Shown: in pieces, positions 1-8,180 of the stretch
How positions within the stretch are numbered: the first letter of the stretch is position 1
Layout of the letters: each line of letters begins with the position of its first letter
Assembly (NCBI GenBank): GCA_937900285.1
Contig: CALCEM010000040.1
Span: forward strand, 1-21,572
Direction: 5' to 3'
Origin: an uncultured Fretibacterium sp.
Lineage (GTDB): Bacteria > Synergistota > Synergistia > Synergistales > Aminobacteriaceae
DNA: 21,572 nucleotides
Made by a program: the position numbers and the translations under genes
Notes under the pieces: model-generated
What the model was told of the DNA's origin: nothing
Seen by the model: only the letters and a program-made list of their open reading frames with translations
Database searches by the model: none

Positions 1-16
1 GACGCTCTTCCGATCT
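1..16. other. Illumina adapter remnant at contig edge
   Basis: The first 16 bases, GACGCTCTTCCGATCT, equal the 3' end of the Illumina TruSeq read-1 adapter. The alcohol dehydrogenase reading frame runs through them but gives TLFRS, which is unlike the family, and becomes family-like exactly at base 17. The genomic sequence therefore starts at 17 and the left edge is a contig end. Confidence 0.93.
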
Positions 17-883
17 GGTAAGAGCGCAGCCATTTTATTAGCATATCCCGATAAAACTGCAGAAGATTTATATACTTTTAAATTTACGCCTGATCATGCT
101 GTACCGATAATAGCAATTAATTTAACTCATGGTACTGGCACAGAAGTCGACAGGTTTGCGGTTGCTACGATTCCGCATTTAAATTTTAAACCTGCAATAG
201 CTTACGATTGTATTTATCCTGAATATTCAATTGATGACCCGTCTTTAATGACAAAATTATCACCTGATCAGACTCGTTACGTTTCGATTGACGCAATTAA
301 TCACGTTGTTGAAGCTGCCACGAGCGTTGTCGCGAATCCTTTATCGATTGCCTTCGGAGTTGAAACGATAAGACTGGTCGCGAAATATTTACCCGAAGCA
401 ATAAAAGACCCGGAAAATATTAAAGCTCGTTACGCGTTGTTATATGCTTCGATGATAGCGGGGGCCGGTTTTGATAATGGACTATTACATTATACGCACG
501 CTCTCGAACATCCATTAAGCGGAATGAAACCGGAATTAACTCACGGGTTGGGGCTTGCTATTTTGTTGCCTGCGGTAATTCTTGAATGTTATCCTGCCAG
601 ATCAAAAGTTTTTGCGGATTTATTAGCTCCGCTTGTGCCGGGACTCAAAGGTGAACCTGATGAAGCTAAAGCTGCGGCTATTGGCGTAGAGAAATGGCTC
701 TCATCTGTAGGAGTTCCCCAAAAATTAACTGATGTAGGCTTCACTGAAAATGATATTGAACCATTATGTAAACTTGCATTGACAACGCCTTCACTTGATG
801 GGTTATTGAGCTGTGCACCTGTAGCTTCATCGCCTGAAAGAATTAAAACTATTTACACAAATTCATTAAAGCCAATAGCATAA
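17..883 (+). CDS. Iron-containing alcohol dehydrogenase, 5' truncated
   Basis: NAD(P)-dependent, group III iron-containing alcohol dehydrogenase; substrate unknown. The open frame runs from base 17, well upstream of the first internal ATG at 248, and carries the family motif GTGTEVDRFAVAT (about 130-170). By alignment from memory with E. coli FucO, the metal ligands would be Asp (290-292), His (302-304), His (497-499) and His (542-544); the His at 509-511 matches the conserved catalytic His four residues after the third ligand. About 288 residues remain of a family that is usually 380-400, so roughly 100 N-terminal residues (the nucleotide-binding part) lie off the contig. A terminator follows, so it ends its transcript. 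Family assignment is firm; role (aldehyde/alcohol interconversion in fermentation) is inferred. Confidence 0.92.
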   Translation, partial: GKSAAILLAYPDKTAEDLYTFKFTPDHAVPIIAINLTHGTGTEVDRFAVATIPHLNFKPAIAYDCIYPEYSIDDPSLMTKLSPDQTRYVSIDAINHVVEAATSVVANPLSIAFGVETIRLVAKYLPEAIKDPENIKARYALLYASMIAGAGFDNGLLHYTHALEHPLSGMKPELTHGLGLAILLPAVILECYPARSKVFADLLAPLVPGLKGEPDEAKAAAIGVEKWLSSVGVPQKLTDVGFTENDIEPLCKLALTTPSLDGLLSCAPVASSPERIKTIYTNSLKPIA

Positions 884-891
884 AAATTTTT

Positions 892-927
892 AATCCCGCT
901 GTAAATTTTTATGGTGGGATTTTTGTA
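892..927 (+). terminator. Rho-independent terminator after alcohol dehydrogenase
   Basis: Arms AATCCCGC (892-899) and GTGGGATT (914-921) pair over 8 bp with one G-T pair. The loop is AT-rich and a T run begins in the 3' arm (920-924). It lies 8 bases after the stop codon. Confidence 0.8.
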
Positions 928-942
928 AAATATTATATTAAT

Positions 943-966
943 AAAGGAGTTTGACAAAATAAAATG
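943..966 (+). promoter_or_regulatory. Ribosome-binding site and ATG that reads into the CTCAC tract
   Basis: AAAGGAG (943-949) stands 14 nt before ATG (964-966). A gap of 10-16 nt is normal for genes in this window, so the site is credible. From this ATG the frame passes through the CTCAC tract and, with the present repeat number, hits TAA at 1099-1101 after 45 residues. The glucosyltransferase body is in the next frame. One more repeat, or two fewer, would join this ATG to the body. Confidence 0.6.
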
Positions 967-978
967 ACCGTGTACAAT
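951..978 (+). promoter_or_regulatory. Sigma70-like promoter sequence abutting the CTCAC tract
   Basis: TTGACA (951-956), a 16-bp spacer and TACAAT (973-978) form a near-consensus promoter, ending at the base before the pentamer tract. If used, transcription would begin near 985, inside the tract, and would exclude the ATG at 964. This competes with the translational-switch reading of the same region. The match may be partly fortuitous in AT-rich DNA. Confidence 0.45.
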
Positions 979-1031
979 ACCTCACCTCACCTCACCTCAC
1001 CTCACCTCACCTCACCTCACCTCACCTCACC
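979..1031 (+). repeat. CTCAC pentanucleotide tandem repeat, 10 full copies
   Basis: A perfect period-5 tract of 53 bp, with ten uninterrupted CTCAC copies at 981-1030. All three frames read the cyclic peptide Thr-Ser-Pro-His-Leu, so no frame is stopped inside the tract. The unit is not a multiple of three, so each gain or loss shifts the frame. Its composition is unlike the AT-rich surroundings. It has the form of a slipped-strand contingency repeat. Confidence 0.95.
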
Positions 1032-1060
1032 GAAACCATGTTTGTATATTTTTATGCGGT

Positions 1061-2578
1061 TTGTTAGTGGGAATATTAGCTCATGGATATACATTACTTA
1101 ATCAGTTTCAGTATCATGATGATGTAGCTGTCCCTTTCAGTGTAGGCCCAACGTTAAGAGTAGGTCGGTGGTCAAATTATATTTTAGGGAAAATTTTTAA
1201 TTTATTTCTTTGGAGTGATACCTTAAGCATGTCGTTTTTTAACGGCATAATTGCGATAATAGTAATTAGTTTAACAGCAGTTTTTATAATTCGCATATTA
1301 GAATTAAAAAATAATTTCCTCAATTGCATATTAGCGGCTTTGTGTACGTCATTTCCTGTTGTTACAACTGCTTTAGGTTATAGATTTATGTCGCATACTT
1401 ACGCAATAGGTGTTTTTTTATCAGTTTTAGGTGTTTATATAATCACTAATGAAAATAGCAATAATTCTCGCTTAAAAGTTTTTATATTTTTTGCAACAGA
1501 AATATTTGCAATAGGAATATATCAGGCAGTAATACCAGTATATTTATCATTAATAACATTCCATTTTGTGAAATATTTTATAAAAAACGATCTCTCCCAT
1601 AAAGAATTTTTTATGAAATTTACATATTTGGCGATATTATCAGTTATACCGATAATATTATATTTAACATTAACTCTAATATTCAGAGCGTTGACGGGGA
1701 TTGAGTTTTCAAGTTATCAGGGATTTGATAAATTAGGCACTGGAGGTTTTTTGGATTGGAGTAAACGTTTTGCTAAAACGTATTTTATGCTCCTTGTTCC
1801 TTCAAAGAATCAAATTGGAAATATTTACCCGTTGTCAACAATATTTTTTTATTATGTTTTGCTCATATATTCAATTTTTATATCGTTAAAATTTTTACTC
1901 AGTCTAAAAGGTACTAAAAAATTTTTGCAATATGTATTTATGATGCTCGTTCTTCCTTTGTCGATAAATTTTATATACATCATGTGCGGTGTAAATTCTT
2001 TTGTATATACATTAATGGAGTTTTCATTATTTTTTATGTTCGTGTATCCATGTATGCTAACTGAAATTTGTCTTGAACGTAAAGTTTCGATTGGAAAAAA
2101 TAATATTAAATTTATCGTCATAATTTTAAGTGTTATATGCTTTATATATATTTATTTTGCAAATATGTGTTACGTTAAAGCAGATTATTTAAAAAGCAGA
2201 GCTATTAGTTATTTTACGGTGTTACAAGCTAGAATACAAAGTACAGAAGGTTACAGTGAAAAGTATCCATTAGTTTTTGCCGGAGAATCTTACAAAAAAT
2301 CAACTGAAAGTATAACTCTGACAGAAGAACTACAAAACATAAAAATATTTCCCTATATGTGGAGCGAAGTAATAAATTCCCATTCGTATAAAAATTTTAT
2401 GAAGTTTTGGAATGGTTACAGCCCGGTAATTTATGAAATTGAAAATGAACGAGATCTTATAAAACTTGATTCCGAAACTAAAAATAAAATAAAAGATTTC
2501 ACAAAAAATATGTGGCATTATCCTGATGATGGTTCTATAAAAGTTTTTGAAAATAAAATAATTGTCGTTAATTTTTAA
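1061..2578 (+). CDS. GtrII-family membrane glucosyltransferase, probably phase-variable
   Basis: Polytopic inner-membrane glycosyltransferase resembling the GtrII/serotype-conversion family, which moves a hexose from a polyprenyl-phosphate carrier onto a surface polysaccharide outside the cytoplasmic membrane. Visible marks: the early acidic pair HDD (residues 19-21 counted from the TTG at 1061), then RVGRW (33-37), about ten membrane segments to residue ~375, and a soluble C-terminal part of ~120 residues. The TTG at 1061 is probably not the real start: it has no ribosome-binding site, and the frame stays open upstream, encoding VCIFLCGLLVGILAHG, one continuous membrane helix that 1061 would cut. 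The likely start is ATG 964, beyond the CTCAC tract and now out of frame, so this copy would be OFF; the ON form would be about 534 or 539 residues. The gene ends 4 nt before the UbiA gene. Exact sugar and acceptor are unknown. Confidence 0.75.
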   Translation: MLVGILAHGYTLLNQFQYHDDVAVPFSVGPTLRVGRWSNYILGKIFNLFLWSDTLSMSFFNGIIAIIVISLTAVFIIRILELKNNFLNCILAALCTSFPVVTTALGYRFMSHTYAIGVFLSVLGVYIITNENSNNSRLKVFIFFATEIFAIGIYQAVIPVYLSLITFHFVKYFIKNDLSHKEFFMKFTYLAILSVIPIILYLTLTLIFRALTGIEFSSYQGFDKLGTGGFLDWSKRFAKTYFMLLVPSKNQIGNIYPLSTIFFYYVLLIYSIFISLKFLLSLKGTKKFLQYVFMMLVLPLSINFIYIMCGVNSFVYTLMEFSLFFMFVYPCMLTEICLERKVSIGKNNIKFIVIILSVICFIYIYFANMCYVKADYLKSRAISYFTVLQARIQSTEGYSEKYPLVFAGESYKKSTESITLTEELQNIKIFPYMWSEVINSHSYKNFMKFWNGYSPVIYEIENERDLIKLDSETKNKIKDFTKNMWHYPDDGSIKVFENKIIVVNF

Positions 2579-2582
2579 TATC

Positions 2583-3458
2583 ATGTTTAAATTAATAATT
2601 TCTGAAATGCGCATAAGTCAATATACAAAAAATTTATTAATTTATGCTGCGTTAATTTTCAATGGGAGTATTTTAAATCCTCAAAAATTTTTTAATGCTA
2701 GTTTAATTTTTATATCGTTTTGCATTGCCAGCAGTGGAATTTATTTTTTTAATGACATATTCGACTATGATAACGATAAATTAAATCCGGAAAAATTTAA
2801 CAGGCCAATAGCTTCGGGAAAATTAAATTTATTTACTGGAAAAATATTTTCAGGAGTATTTATATTTGTCGGTCTTTTAATTTCGAGTGCTGTTAATTTT
2901 AAATGCCTATTAATTTTATTTTCATATGTAATTCTAAATATCTTTTACACGATCAAATTAAAAAATATTGTAATAATTGATGTAATGATAATTGCATATG
3001 GATTTGTGGCACGCGCAATAATTGGAGCTGTCGCAACTGAAATAAATATGACTGCATGGTTTATATTATGCATAATGTTTTTATCGTTGTTTTTGGCATT
3101 ATCGAAAAGGCGACACGAATTAACGGAACTTCAGGAATTAAGATTAAAAACGGGTCGCGAAGTTTTGAAATTTTACACGATAGAATTAATAGACCAAATG
3201 ATAAACATTGTAACTTCATGCGTAATAATTTCGTATGCACTTTTCACAATGGACGCAACAACAAAAAATAATAACGCAATGGCTTTAACTGTCCCATTAG
3301 TTTTATACGGAATATTTTATTATTTATATATAGTCCGCGTAAAAAATTCTGGAGGCTCACCTGATAAAACGCTATATATTGAAAAACCAATTTTATTAAC
3401 AGTGAGCATTTATTTAATTTATGTAATTTTAGTCAGGAATTTTATTTTTTTATTTTAA
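2583..3458 (+). CDS. UbiA-family transferase, polyprenyl-phosphate phosphoribosyltransferase-like
   Basis: Integral membrane prenyl-group transferase of 291 residues. It carries the UbiA metal-binding motif NDIFDYDND (57-65) and, near the middle, FLALSKRRHEL, which with an early SQYTKNLLIYAALIF stretch is typical of decaprenyl-phosphate 5-phosphoribose synthases. Those enzymes put phosphoribose on a lipid phosphate to start making lipid-linked pentose donors. ATG 2583 was chosen; an in-frame TTG at 2562 overlaps the previous gene and is less likely. No ribosome-binding site is visible, so translation is probably coupled to the GtrII gene, whose stop is 4 nt upstream. If so, phase switching of GtrII may also affect this gene. 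Family firm; the exact substrate is inferred. Confidence 0.82.
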   Translation: MFKLIISEMRISQYTKNLLIYAALIFNGSILNPQKFFNASLIFISFCIASSGIYFFNDIFDYDNDKLNPEKFNRPIASGKLNLFTGKIFSGVFIFVGLLISSAVNFKCLLILFSYVILNIFYTIKLKNIVIIDVMIIAYGFVARAIIGAVATEINMTAWFILCIMFLSLFLALSKRRHELTELQELRLKTGREVLKFYTIELIDQMINIVTSCVIISYALFTMDATTKNNNAMALTVPLVLYGIFYYLYIVRVKNSGGSPDKTLYIEKPILLTVSIYLIYVILVRNFIFLF

Positions 3459-3487
3459 ACGTTTAAACGGGGGAACTTTTATATAAA

Positions 3488-4948
3488 ATGAAAAATTTTA
3501 AATTCAGATGGATATTTTTAATTTATGCTATGTTTTTAACTTTTAGCGTAATTTATTTTATTTATCCTGTATGCGATGATTTATATTACGCTCAACCGCA
3601 ACCGGGAAAAACTTTAAGTCAAGTATTTATGCCTGGACAAATTATGTGGAGACCATTTGACCGCTTAGTTGAATATATTTTAGGATATTTTCCGTCTTTA
3701 TTTCCAAATTTAAATCACGTTATTGATTTAACAGGGCATTTTATTTCGTGTGCGGTACTTTATTTCCTGCTTAAAAATTTTGTTAGAGATAAAAAAAGCA
3801 TATTAATCGGATGCTTGCTATTTTGGCTTTCTCCTGCGATTGTGCATACTGTAACAAATAGTGATTTTTTTAATCAATGCTTAGCCTTTACAGCAGGAAT
3901 TTTATCAGGTGTATTATTTTTTAAGGCTAAATTGACTAATAAAAAAATTTATTTTACTTTATGGATGATTTCTGCTTTTTTATCAACCCTGTTTAAAGAA
4001 AATGGAATAGTTTGGTTTGTAATGCCTGTAGTTTTTTATGTTGTATATGATTACGTAATTTTAAATAAAAAATTTTTTGATGCAATAAAGGGAAATATTT
4101 TTTATATAATTTTGGGGCTTTTGGTGGCATTATTATATTTTGCAATAAGATTTGCTCTATTGGGCAAAATAGCTCTGGGTAATTCAATTGGTGTTGAAGG
4201 TTCTGCATATTCTGTAAATTTAACAATGAAAAATATTTTAAAAAATTATACGTCTATTATTGGCGGTTCAATTACTGCAATTGATAACTTAGCTTTATTT
4301 TTAAAACCTCGCAATTGGACAATTTTAATTATTTCTGGCGTTATAAGCGTTATATTTTTGGTTCTATTATTAACGGGACTTATAAAAATTTTTAGGAACA
4401 GTAAAAAATTATTTGTAAGCATCATTTTAATATTTTTTTGTGCTATGTTAATTGTTGTGCCCTATGTGATAATGGGACATGTCCGTGAGGCAAATGGTTA
4501 CGAATTTGCATATATTTTTGCGTTTATATCAAGTTTAATATTATCAAAAATTAAATGGAATTATAAAATTTTATTAATAATAGTTTCTTTCCTTGTATGT
4601 ATGATTTTTGTCGATTGTCATAAATTTATAACACTTAGCAGATACGGCTTCGAAATTGAAGAATTTATACAAGAACACAGTAAATATTTTAAAAATAAGC
4701 CTTCAAAAGTTTTTGTATATTCTATTCAGGATGTTTCTGAGGAAGGTTTTTCAATTTACAGTCATTCTATTCAGCACGGATCATCTTGGGGATTAGCATT
4801 TAAAAAAATTTGGGGATGGGACACTGAGATCGTTGTAAAACAGATTAAAAATTACAGTGAAATAAATTTCAGTTCTGATGCTTTACCTGAATATGATACG
4901 GTTTTTATATTCGCAAATTCTGGAAAATTAAATATTTTGAGAAATTGA
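3488..4948 (+). CDS. GT-C-like polytopic membrane glycosyltransferase (putative)
   Basis: A hydrophobic protein of 486 residues with about ten to twelve membrane segments and a soluble C-terminal region of ~90 residues. The first loop holds an Asp pair (CDDLYY, Asp30-Asp31) just after membrane helix 1, as expected for GT-C enzymes that use polyprenyl-phosphate sugars. WRPFDR follows near 55, and FKENGIVW near 170 resembles a motif in uncharacterised GT-C-like proteins. It resembles the GtrII protein in layout but not closely in sequence. It is last in the three-gene cassette, 29 nt after the UbiA gene and before a strong terminator. A G-rich stretch (3469-3473) may serve as ribosome-binding site. 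Transfer of a lipid-linked sugar to a surface glycan is inferred from topology and neighbours. Confidence 0.6.
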   Translation: MKNFKFRWIFLIYAMFLTFSVIYFIYPVCDDLYYAQPQPGKTLSQVFMPGQIMWRPFDRLVEYILGYFPSLFPNLNHVIDLTGHFISCAVLYFLLKNFVRDKKSILIGCLLFWLSPAIVHTVTNSDFFNQCLAFTAGILSGVLFFKAKLTNKKIYFTLWMISAFLSTLFKENGIVWFVMPVVFYVVYDYVILNKKFFDAIKGNIFYIILGLLVALLYFAIRFALLGKIALGNSIGVEGSAYSVNLTMKNILKNYTSIIGGSITAIDNLALFLKPRNWTILIISGVISVIFLVLLLTGLIKIFRNSKKLFVSIILIFFCAMLIVVPYVIMGHVREANGYEFAYIFAFISSLILSKIKWNYKILLIIVSFLVCMIFVDCHKFITLSRYGFEIEEFIQEHSKYFKNKPSKVFVYSIQDVSEEGFSIYSHSIQHGSSWGLAFKKIWGWDTEIVVKQIKNYSEINFSSDALPEYDTVFIFANSGKLNILRN

Positions 4949-4971
4949 AACTGAAATTAAATTTTTTAAAT

Positions 4972-5004
4972 TCCCGGAGTAAATTTTTATTCCGGGAGTT
5001 TTTT
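4972..5004 (+). terminator. Strong terminator between convergent cassette and purine permease
   Basis: Arms TCCCGGAGTAAA (4972-4983) and TTTATTCCGGGA (4986-4997) pair along 12 bp with one G-T pair, followed by GTTTTTT. It lies 23 nt after the cassette's last stop and 18 nt before the stop of the opposing permease gene. The opposite strand lacks a clean T run, so it mainly serves the plus strand. Confidence 0.88.
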
Positions 5005-5021
5005 ATATTTTTATATTTTTC

Positions 5022-6326
5022 TTACGCTAATAATTCCTTCGCCGCAAATATAACCGCTAAAACGATCATTAAGAAATTTAAATCTCTAAATTTGCCGGTG
5101 AAAATTTTTATAATGACATACGAAACTATCGCAAATTCAATCCCAACCGAAACACTATAAGCTAACGGCATCATAAGAAATCCTAAACACGCCGGGATTA
5201 ATTCCGTCCAGTCATCGTAATTTATATCGCGTAAACTCATCATCATATATACTCCAACTATTATTAACGCCGGTGCTGTAGCATATGCCGGAACTATTTT
5301 GATTAACGGCGTGAAAAATATCGCACATACAAATAATATCGCTGTCACTATTGAAGTTAATCCGGTTTTGCCGCCTTGAGCAACTCCGCTCGAACTTTCT
5401 ACATATGATGTTACGGTCGAAGTCCCCATTAAAGCCCCCGCAACAGTCGCAACAGCATCCGCCATTAATGCACCCTTCGCACGCGGTAAATTTCCATTTT
5501 CATCAAGCAATCCGCTACGGCTGCATACTCCTACTAACGTGCCAACAGTGTCAAAAAAATCTACAAAGAAAAACGTAAATACTATTATCCAAAAATCCGG
5601 ACTCTTTATTAACGAGAAATCTAATTTAAATAATAACGGCTCTATCGATGGCGGCATTGAAATAAAACTCTCCGGTATAATCGTTAATCCAAGTCCCGCA
5701 GAAATTCCAGTGATCAATAAAATTCCAATTAATAACGCACCTTTTATATTTAACGCAGTCAAAATTCCAATTATTAATACTCCAGCAATCGCCAATAACG
5801 CAGGAATATTATTTTTTAAATTTCCAAGAGCCAATAACGTAGCATCATTTTTTACAACTATTCCAGCCCCTTGAAGTCCAATAAACGCGATAAATAATCC
5901 TATGCCGGCAGATATTCCTAATTTTAAAGATTTCGGGATGGTGTTCACGATTTTTTCCCGTATGCTCGTCAACGTCAATAATACAAAAATTACACCCTCC
6001 ACAAAAATCGCAGCTAATGCCATTTGCCAAGTTACAGAACTTCCGTTTATTTTCATGTTTAATACTACACTGTATGCAAAAAATGCATTTAATCCCATTC
6101 CAGGCGCAAGGGCTACGGGATAATTTGCAAAGATCGCCATTAAAAAAGTTCCCAAAGCTGAAGCTAAACACGTCGCCACAACTAAAGCATTGAAATCCAT
6201 CCCAGCTGCACTTAAAATGTTCGGGTTCACGAAAATTATATAACTCATCGTTACGAACGTCGTAACCCCAGCTAAAATTTCAGTTCCAAAACTACTGCCG
6301 GATTCACGAACTTTAAATAAAGACAT
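5022..6326 (-). CDS. AzgA-type purine (adenine/hypoxanthine/guanine) permease, NCS2 family
   Basis: Inner-membrane proton-coupled nucleobase importer of 434 residues, the usual length for AzgA/PbuG proteins. Family marks are the N-terminal FVNPNILSAAGMD, PGMGLNAFFAYSVV near 95 and an SSSGVAQGGKTGL segment near 310, amid 12 or more membrane segments. AGGAGG lies 12 nt before the ATG. It is 42 nt downstream of adenine deaminase on the same strand, almost certainly in one transcript, so the likely cargo is adenine or the hypoxanthine made from it. The exact base cannot be read from the sequence. Confidence 0.9.
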   Translation of the reverse strand: MSLFKVRESGSSFGTEILAGVTTFVTMSYIIFVNPNILSAAGMDFNALVVATCLASALGTFLMAIFANYPVALAPGMGLNAFFAYSVVLNMKINGSSVTWQMALAAIFVEGVIFVLLTLTSIREKIVNTIPKSLKLGISAGIGLFIAFIGLQGAGIVVKNDATLLALGNLKNNIPALLAIAGVLIIGILTALNIKGALLIGILLITGISAGLGLTIIPESFISMPPSIEPLLFKLDFSLIKSPDFWIIVFTFFFVDFFDTVGTLVGVCSRSGLLDENGNLPRAKGALMADAVATVAGALMGTSTVTSYVESSSGVAQGGKTGLTSIVTAILFVCAIFFTPLIKIVPAYATAPALIIVGVYMMMSLRDINYDDWTELIPACLGFLMMPLAYSVSVGIEFAIVSYVIIKIFTGKFRDLNFLMIVLAVIFAAKELLA

Positions 6327-6368
6327 TCAGGAATCTAACCTCCTAAAAATTTTAAAAGTTGCTTATTA

Positions 6369-8102
6369 TTATTGCACAAAAATATTTTGAATTCCGCCAT
6401 TATTTATATTTATATAGCCCTGATCCGTAATTCTTAATTCTGGAATAACTGATAAACATAAAAACGATAAAACCATAAAAGGATGTTTAATTTTTATTCC
6501 GAGTCCTTCAGCTGATAATTCCATTTTTGTAAGTTCAACCGCTACATTATCAACGTCTAAATAACTCATTAAACCGCCAATCGGAAGAGCAAACGATCTA
6601 ATTATTTTATTGCCATCAGAAATTACTAAACCTCCACCCATTTCAGATAAACATTTTAAAGCCGTTATAATTGATTCGTCATCAGCTCCCGCAACTACAA
6701 AATTATGAGCGTCATGAGCAACTGAAGAACCGATGGCACCCCTCATAATTCCCAAACCTGACACAAATCCCTTCCCAAAATTCCCGGTGTCGCGATGTCT
6801 TTCGAGCACAACAATTTTTGAAACATCCCGCGAACTGTCAGCCACAACATAATTATTTTTATCAAGCGTCGGCGAAATTTTTAAAGTTTTTGTTAACACA
6901 GTTCCTTCTGTTACGCCTATTACGTTTATTAAATTATTTTTATGCTCATCGAATTTTATTTTTATTTGTTCGCTGGTCGGAATATTTTTTATAATAGTCC
7001 TCATGGCCGGAGCTAAATGCTCGTTAATATTTTTCGTGAAAACATCTTCATCTAAGACTATAGCTTTACCATTTTTCCAAACGTGTTTTATTTTAAAACT
7101 CTCGTCGATCTCATCGCTGTCCAAAATCGAGAAGTCCGCCAATTTTCCCGGAGCTATTCCGCCCCGATCCCATAACCTGAAATATTCTGCCGGACTCAAT
7201 GTAACCATACGTAACGCCGTAAAAGGGTTTAAACCTTCGCGCAGCATAATTCTCATTTTTGCGTCCATGTGTCCAGTTTCAAGTAAATATCTCGCAGTAA
7301 TATCATCGCTGACTATCATGCAACGAGCTGCATTTAATTCATTTTCAAAAATCAACGGCAACAAAATTTTTAAATTTGGGAATGAAGCTCCTTCTCTTAT
7401 CATTATCCACATTCCGCGCCGTAATTTTTCGCGAGCTTCTTCGAGTGTGTTGCATTCGTGATCTGATGAAATTCCAGAAATTAAATAAGCGTTCAAATTT
7501 TTCCCTGTAACTTCCGGAGCATGACCAGTTAAAGGAACATTCCCGGCGGCTGTAATTTTTCCCCAAATATCTGGATCGCCAGAAATTAAAGCGGGATAAT
7601 TCATTACTTCGCCTAAATGCTGCGCTAAATTTTTGTCGAACATTTTTTTTATATCCAACATGTCCAATTCTTCAAAGGGCGTTTCAAATTTTGAAGCAGG
7701 CACGCAGGAAGGAGCACCCCAAAAAATATCAATCGGCAAATTTAAACCAGATTTATACATGTATTCAAGCCCTGAAATTCCGAGAGCGTTAGAAATTTCG
7801 TGAGGGTCTGCCATCACTGCGCTAGTTCCTAATTTTGCGACTGCGTGTGCGAAAGCCGGAGGAGTTAACATCGTGTCTTCAATATGTATGTGGCCGTCTA
7901 TCATTCCGGGAATTAATACAGCACCTTCTGCATTAAAAATTATTTTCCCGTCGTAATTTTTCCCAACGCCTGCGATTTTATCATCGTATATAGCGACATC
8001 ATTTAATTCATATTCTTTTGTATAAACGTTAGCGATTTTTGCATTTTTTATTACTATATCCGCCGGGCAATCTCCGCGAGCAACTGATAATAATTTGTTC
8101 AT
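6369..8102 (-). CDS. ade: Adenine deaminase
   Basis: Cytoplasmic amidohydrolase-superfamily enzyme converting adenine to hypoxanthine and ammonia. Its 577 residues match the usual length of bacterial Ade/AdeC. Metal-site HxH is at GHIHIEDTML (His70, His72); DPHEISNALG, GHAPEVTGKN, SDHECNTLEEA, VSDDITARYLLE and AHDAHNFVVAG are the family's ordered conserved blocks. GGGGAG lies 13 nt before the ATG. The permease gene follows at 42 nt, making a purine import and salvage pair. The 5' region is only 78 nt to a divergent gene, leaving no room for a purine riboswitch. A TATAAT box at 8150-8145 may drive it. Confidence 0.95.
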   Translation of the reverse strand: MNKLLSVARGDCPADIVIKNAKIANVYTKEYELNDVAIYDDKIAGVGKNYDGKIIFNAEGAVLIPGMIDGHIHIEDTMLTPPAFAHAVAKLGTSAVMADPHEISNALGISGLEYMYKSGLNLPIDIFWGAPSCVPASKFETPFEELDMLDIKKMFDKNLAQHLGEVMNYPALISGDPDIWGKITAAGNVPLTGHAPEVTGKNLNAYLISGISSDHECNTLEEAREKLRRGMWIMIREGASFPNLKILLPLIFENELNAARCMIVSDDITARYLLETGHMDAKMRIMLREGLNPFTALRMVTLSPAEYFRLWDRGGIAPGKLADFSILDSDEIDESFKIKHVWKNGKAIVLDEDVFTKNINEHLAPAMRTIIKNIPTSEQIKIKFDEHKNNLINVIGVTEGTVLTKTLKISPTLDKNNYVVADSSRDVSKIVVLERHRDTGNFGKGFVSGLGIMRGAIGSSVAHDAHNFVVAGADDESIITALKCLSEMGGGLVISDGNKIIRSFALPIGGLMSYLDVDNVAVELTKMELSAEGLGIKIKHPFMVLSFLCLSVIPELRITDQGYININNGGIQNIFVQ

Positions 8103-8144
8103 GTAAATTTCATAGCTCCCCGAAAAAGTAATTATATTTTTGCT

Positions 8145-8150
8145 ATTATA
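8145..8150 (-). promoter_or_regulatory. Possible -10 box for the ade operon
   Basis: The minus strand reads TATAAT at 8150-8145, about 42 nt before the ade start codon. No good -35 is seen upstream. The plus strand offers an overlapping TATACT (8147-8152) for the divergent gene at 8181, so the two promoters may share this AT box. Confidence 0.4.
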
Positions 8151-8180
8151 CTTAAAAAATTTCGGAGGCTGTTTAAATTT

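Noticed and set aside
979..1031. CTCAC tract as a CRISPR array or satellite element
   Set aside because: The unit is 5 bp with no spacers and no cas genes; a simple-sequence contingency repeat fits better.
1038..1067. ATG 1038 as the start of the glucosyltransferase
   Set aside because: It is in another frame and stops at TAG 1065-1067 after nine residues; it could matter only through reinitiation at GTG 1067, which would cut the first membrane helix.
2562..2582. TTG 2562 as start of the UbiA-family gene
   Set aside because: It overlaps the preceding gene and adds seven residues with no ribosome-binding site; ATG 2583 directly after the stop is simpler.
3454..3467. 14-bp palindrome TTTAAACGTTTAAA across the UbiA stop codon as an operator
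   Set aside because: Short AT-rich palindromes of this type recur by composition (similar strings near 11353 and 13360), and its place between co-directional genes gives no clear operator role.
5351..6123. Plus-strand open frames opposite the purine permease
   Set aside because: They are shadows; the permease reading has full-length family motifs and membrane pattern.
8103..8180. Purine riboswitch upstream of adenine deaminase
   Set aside because: Only 78 nt separate ade from the divergent gene, the -10 candidate leaves a leader of about 36 nt, and no aptamer-like paired loops are visible.
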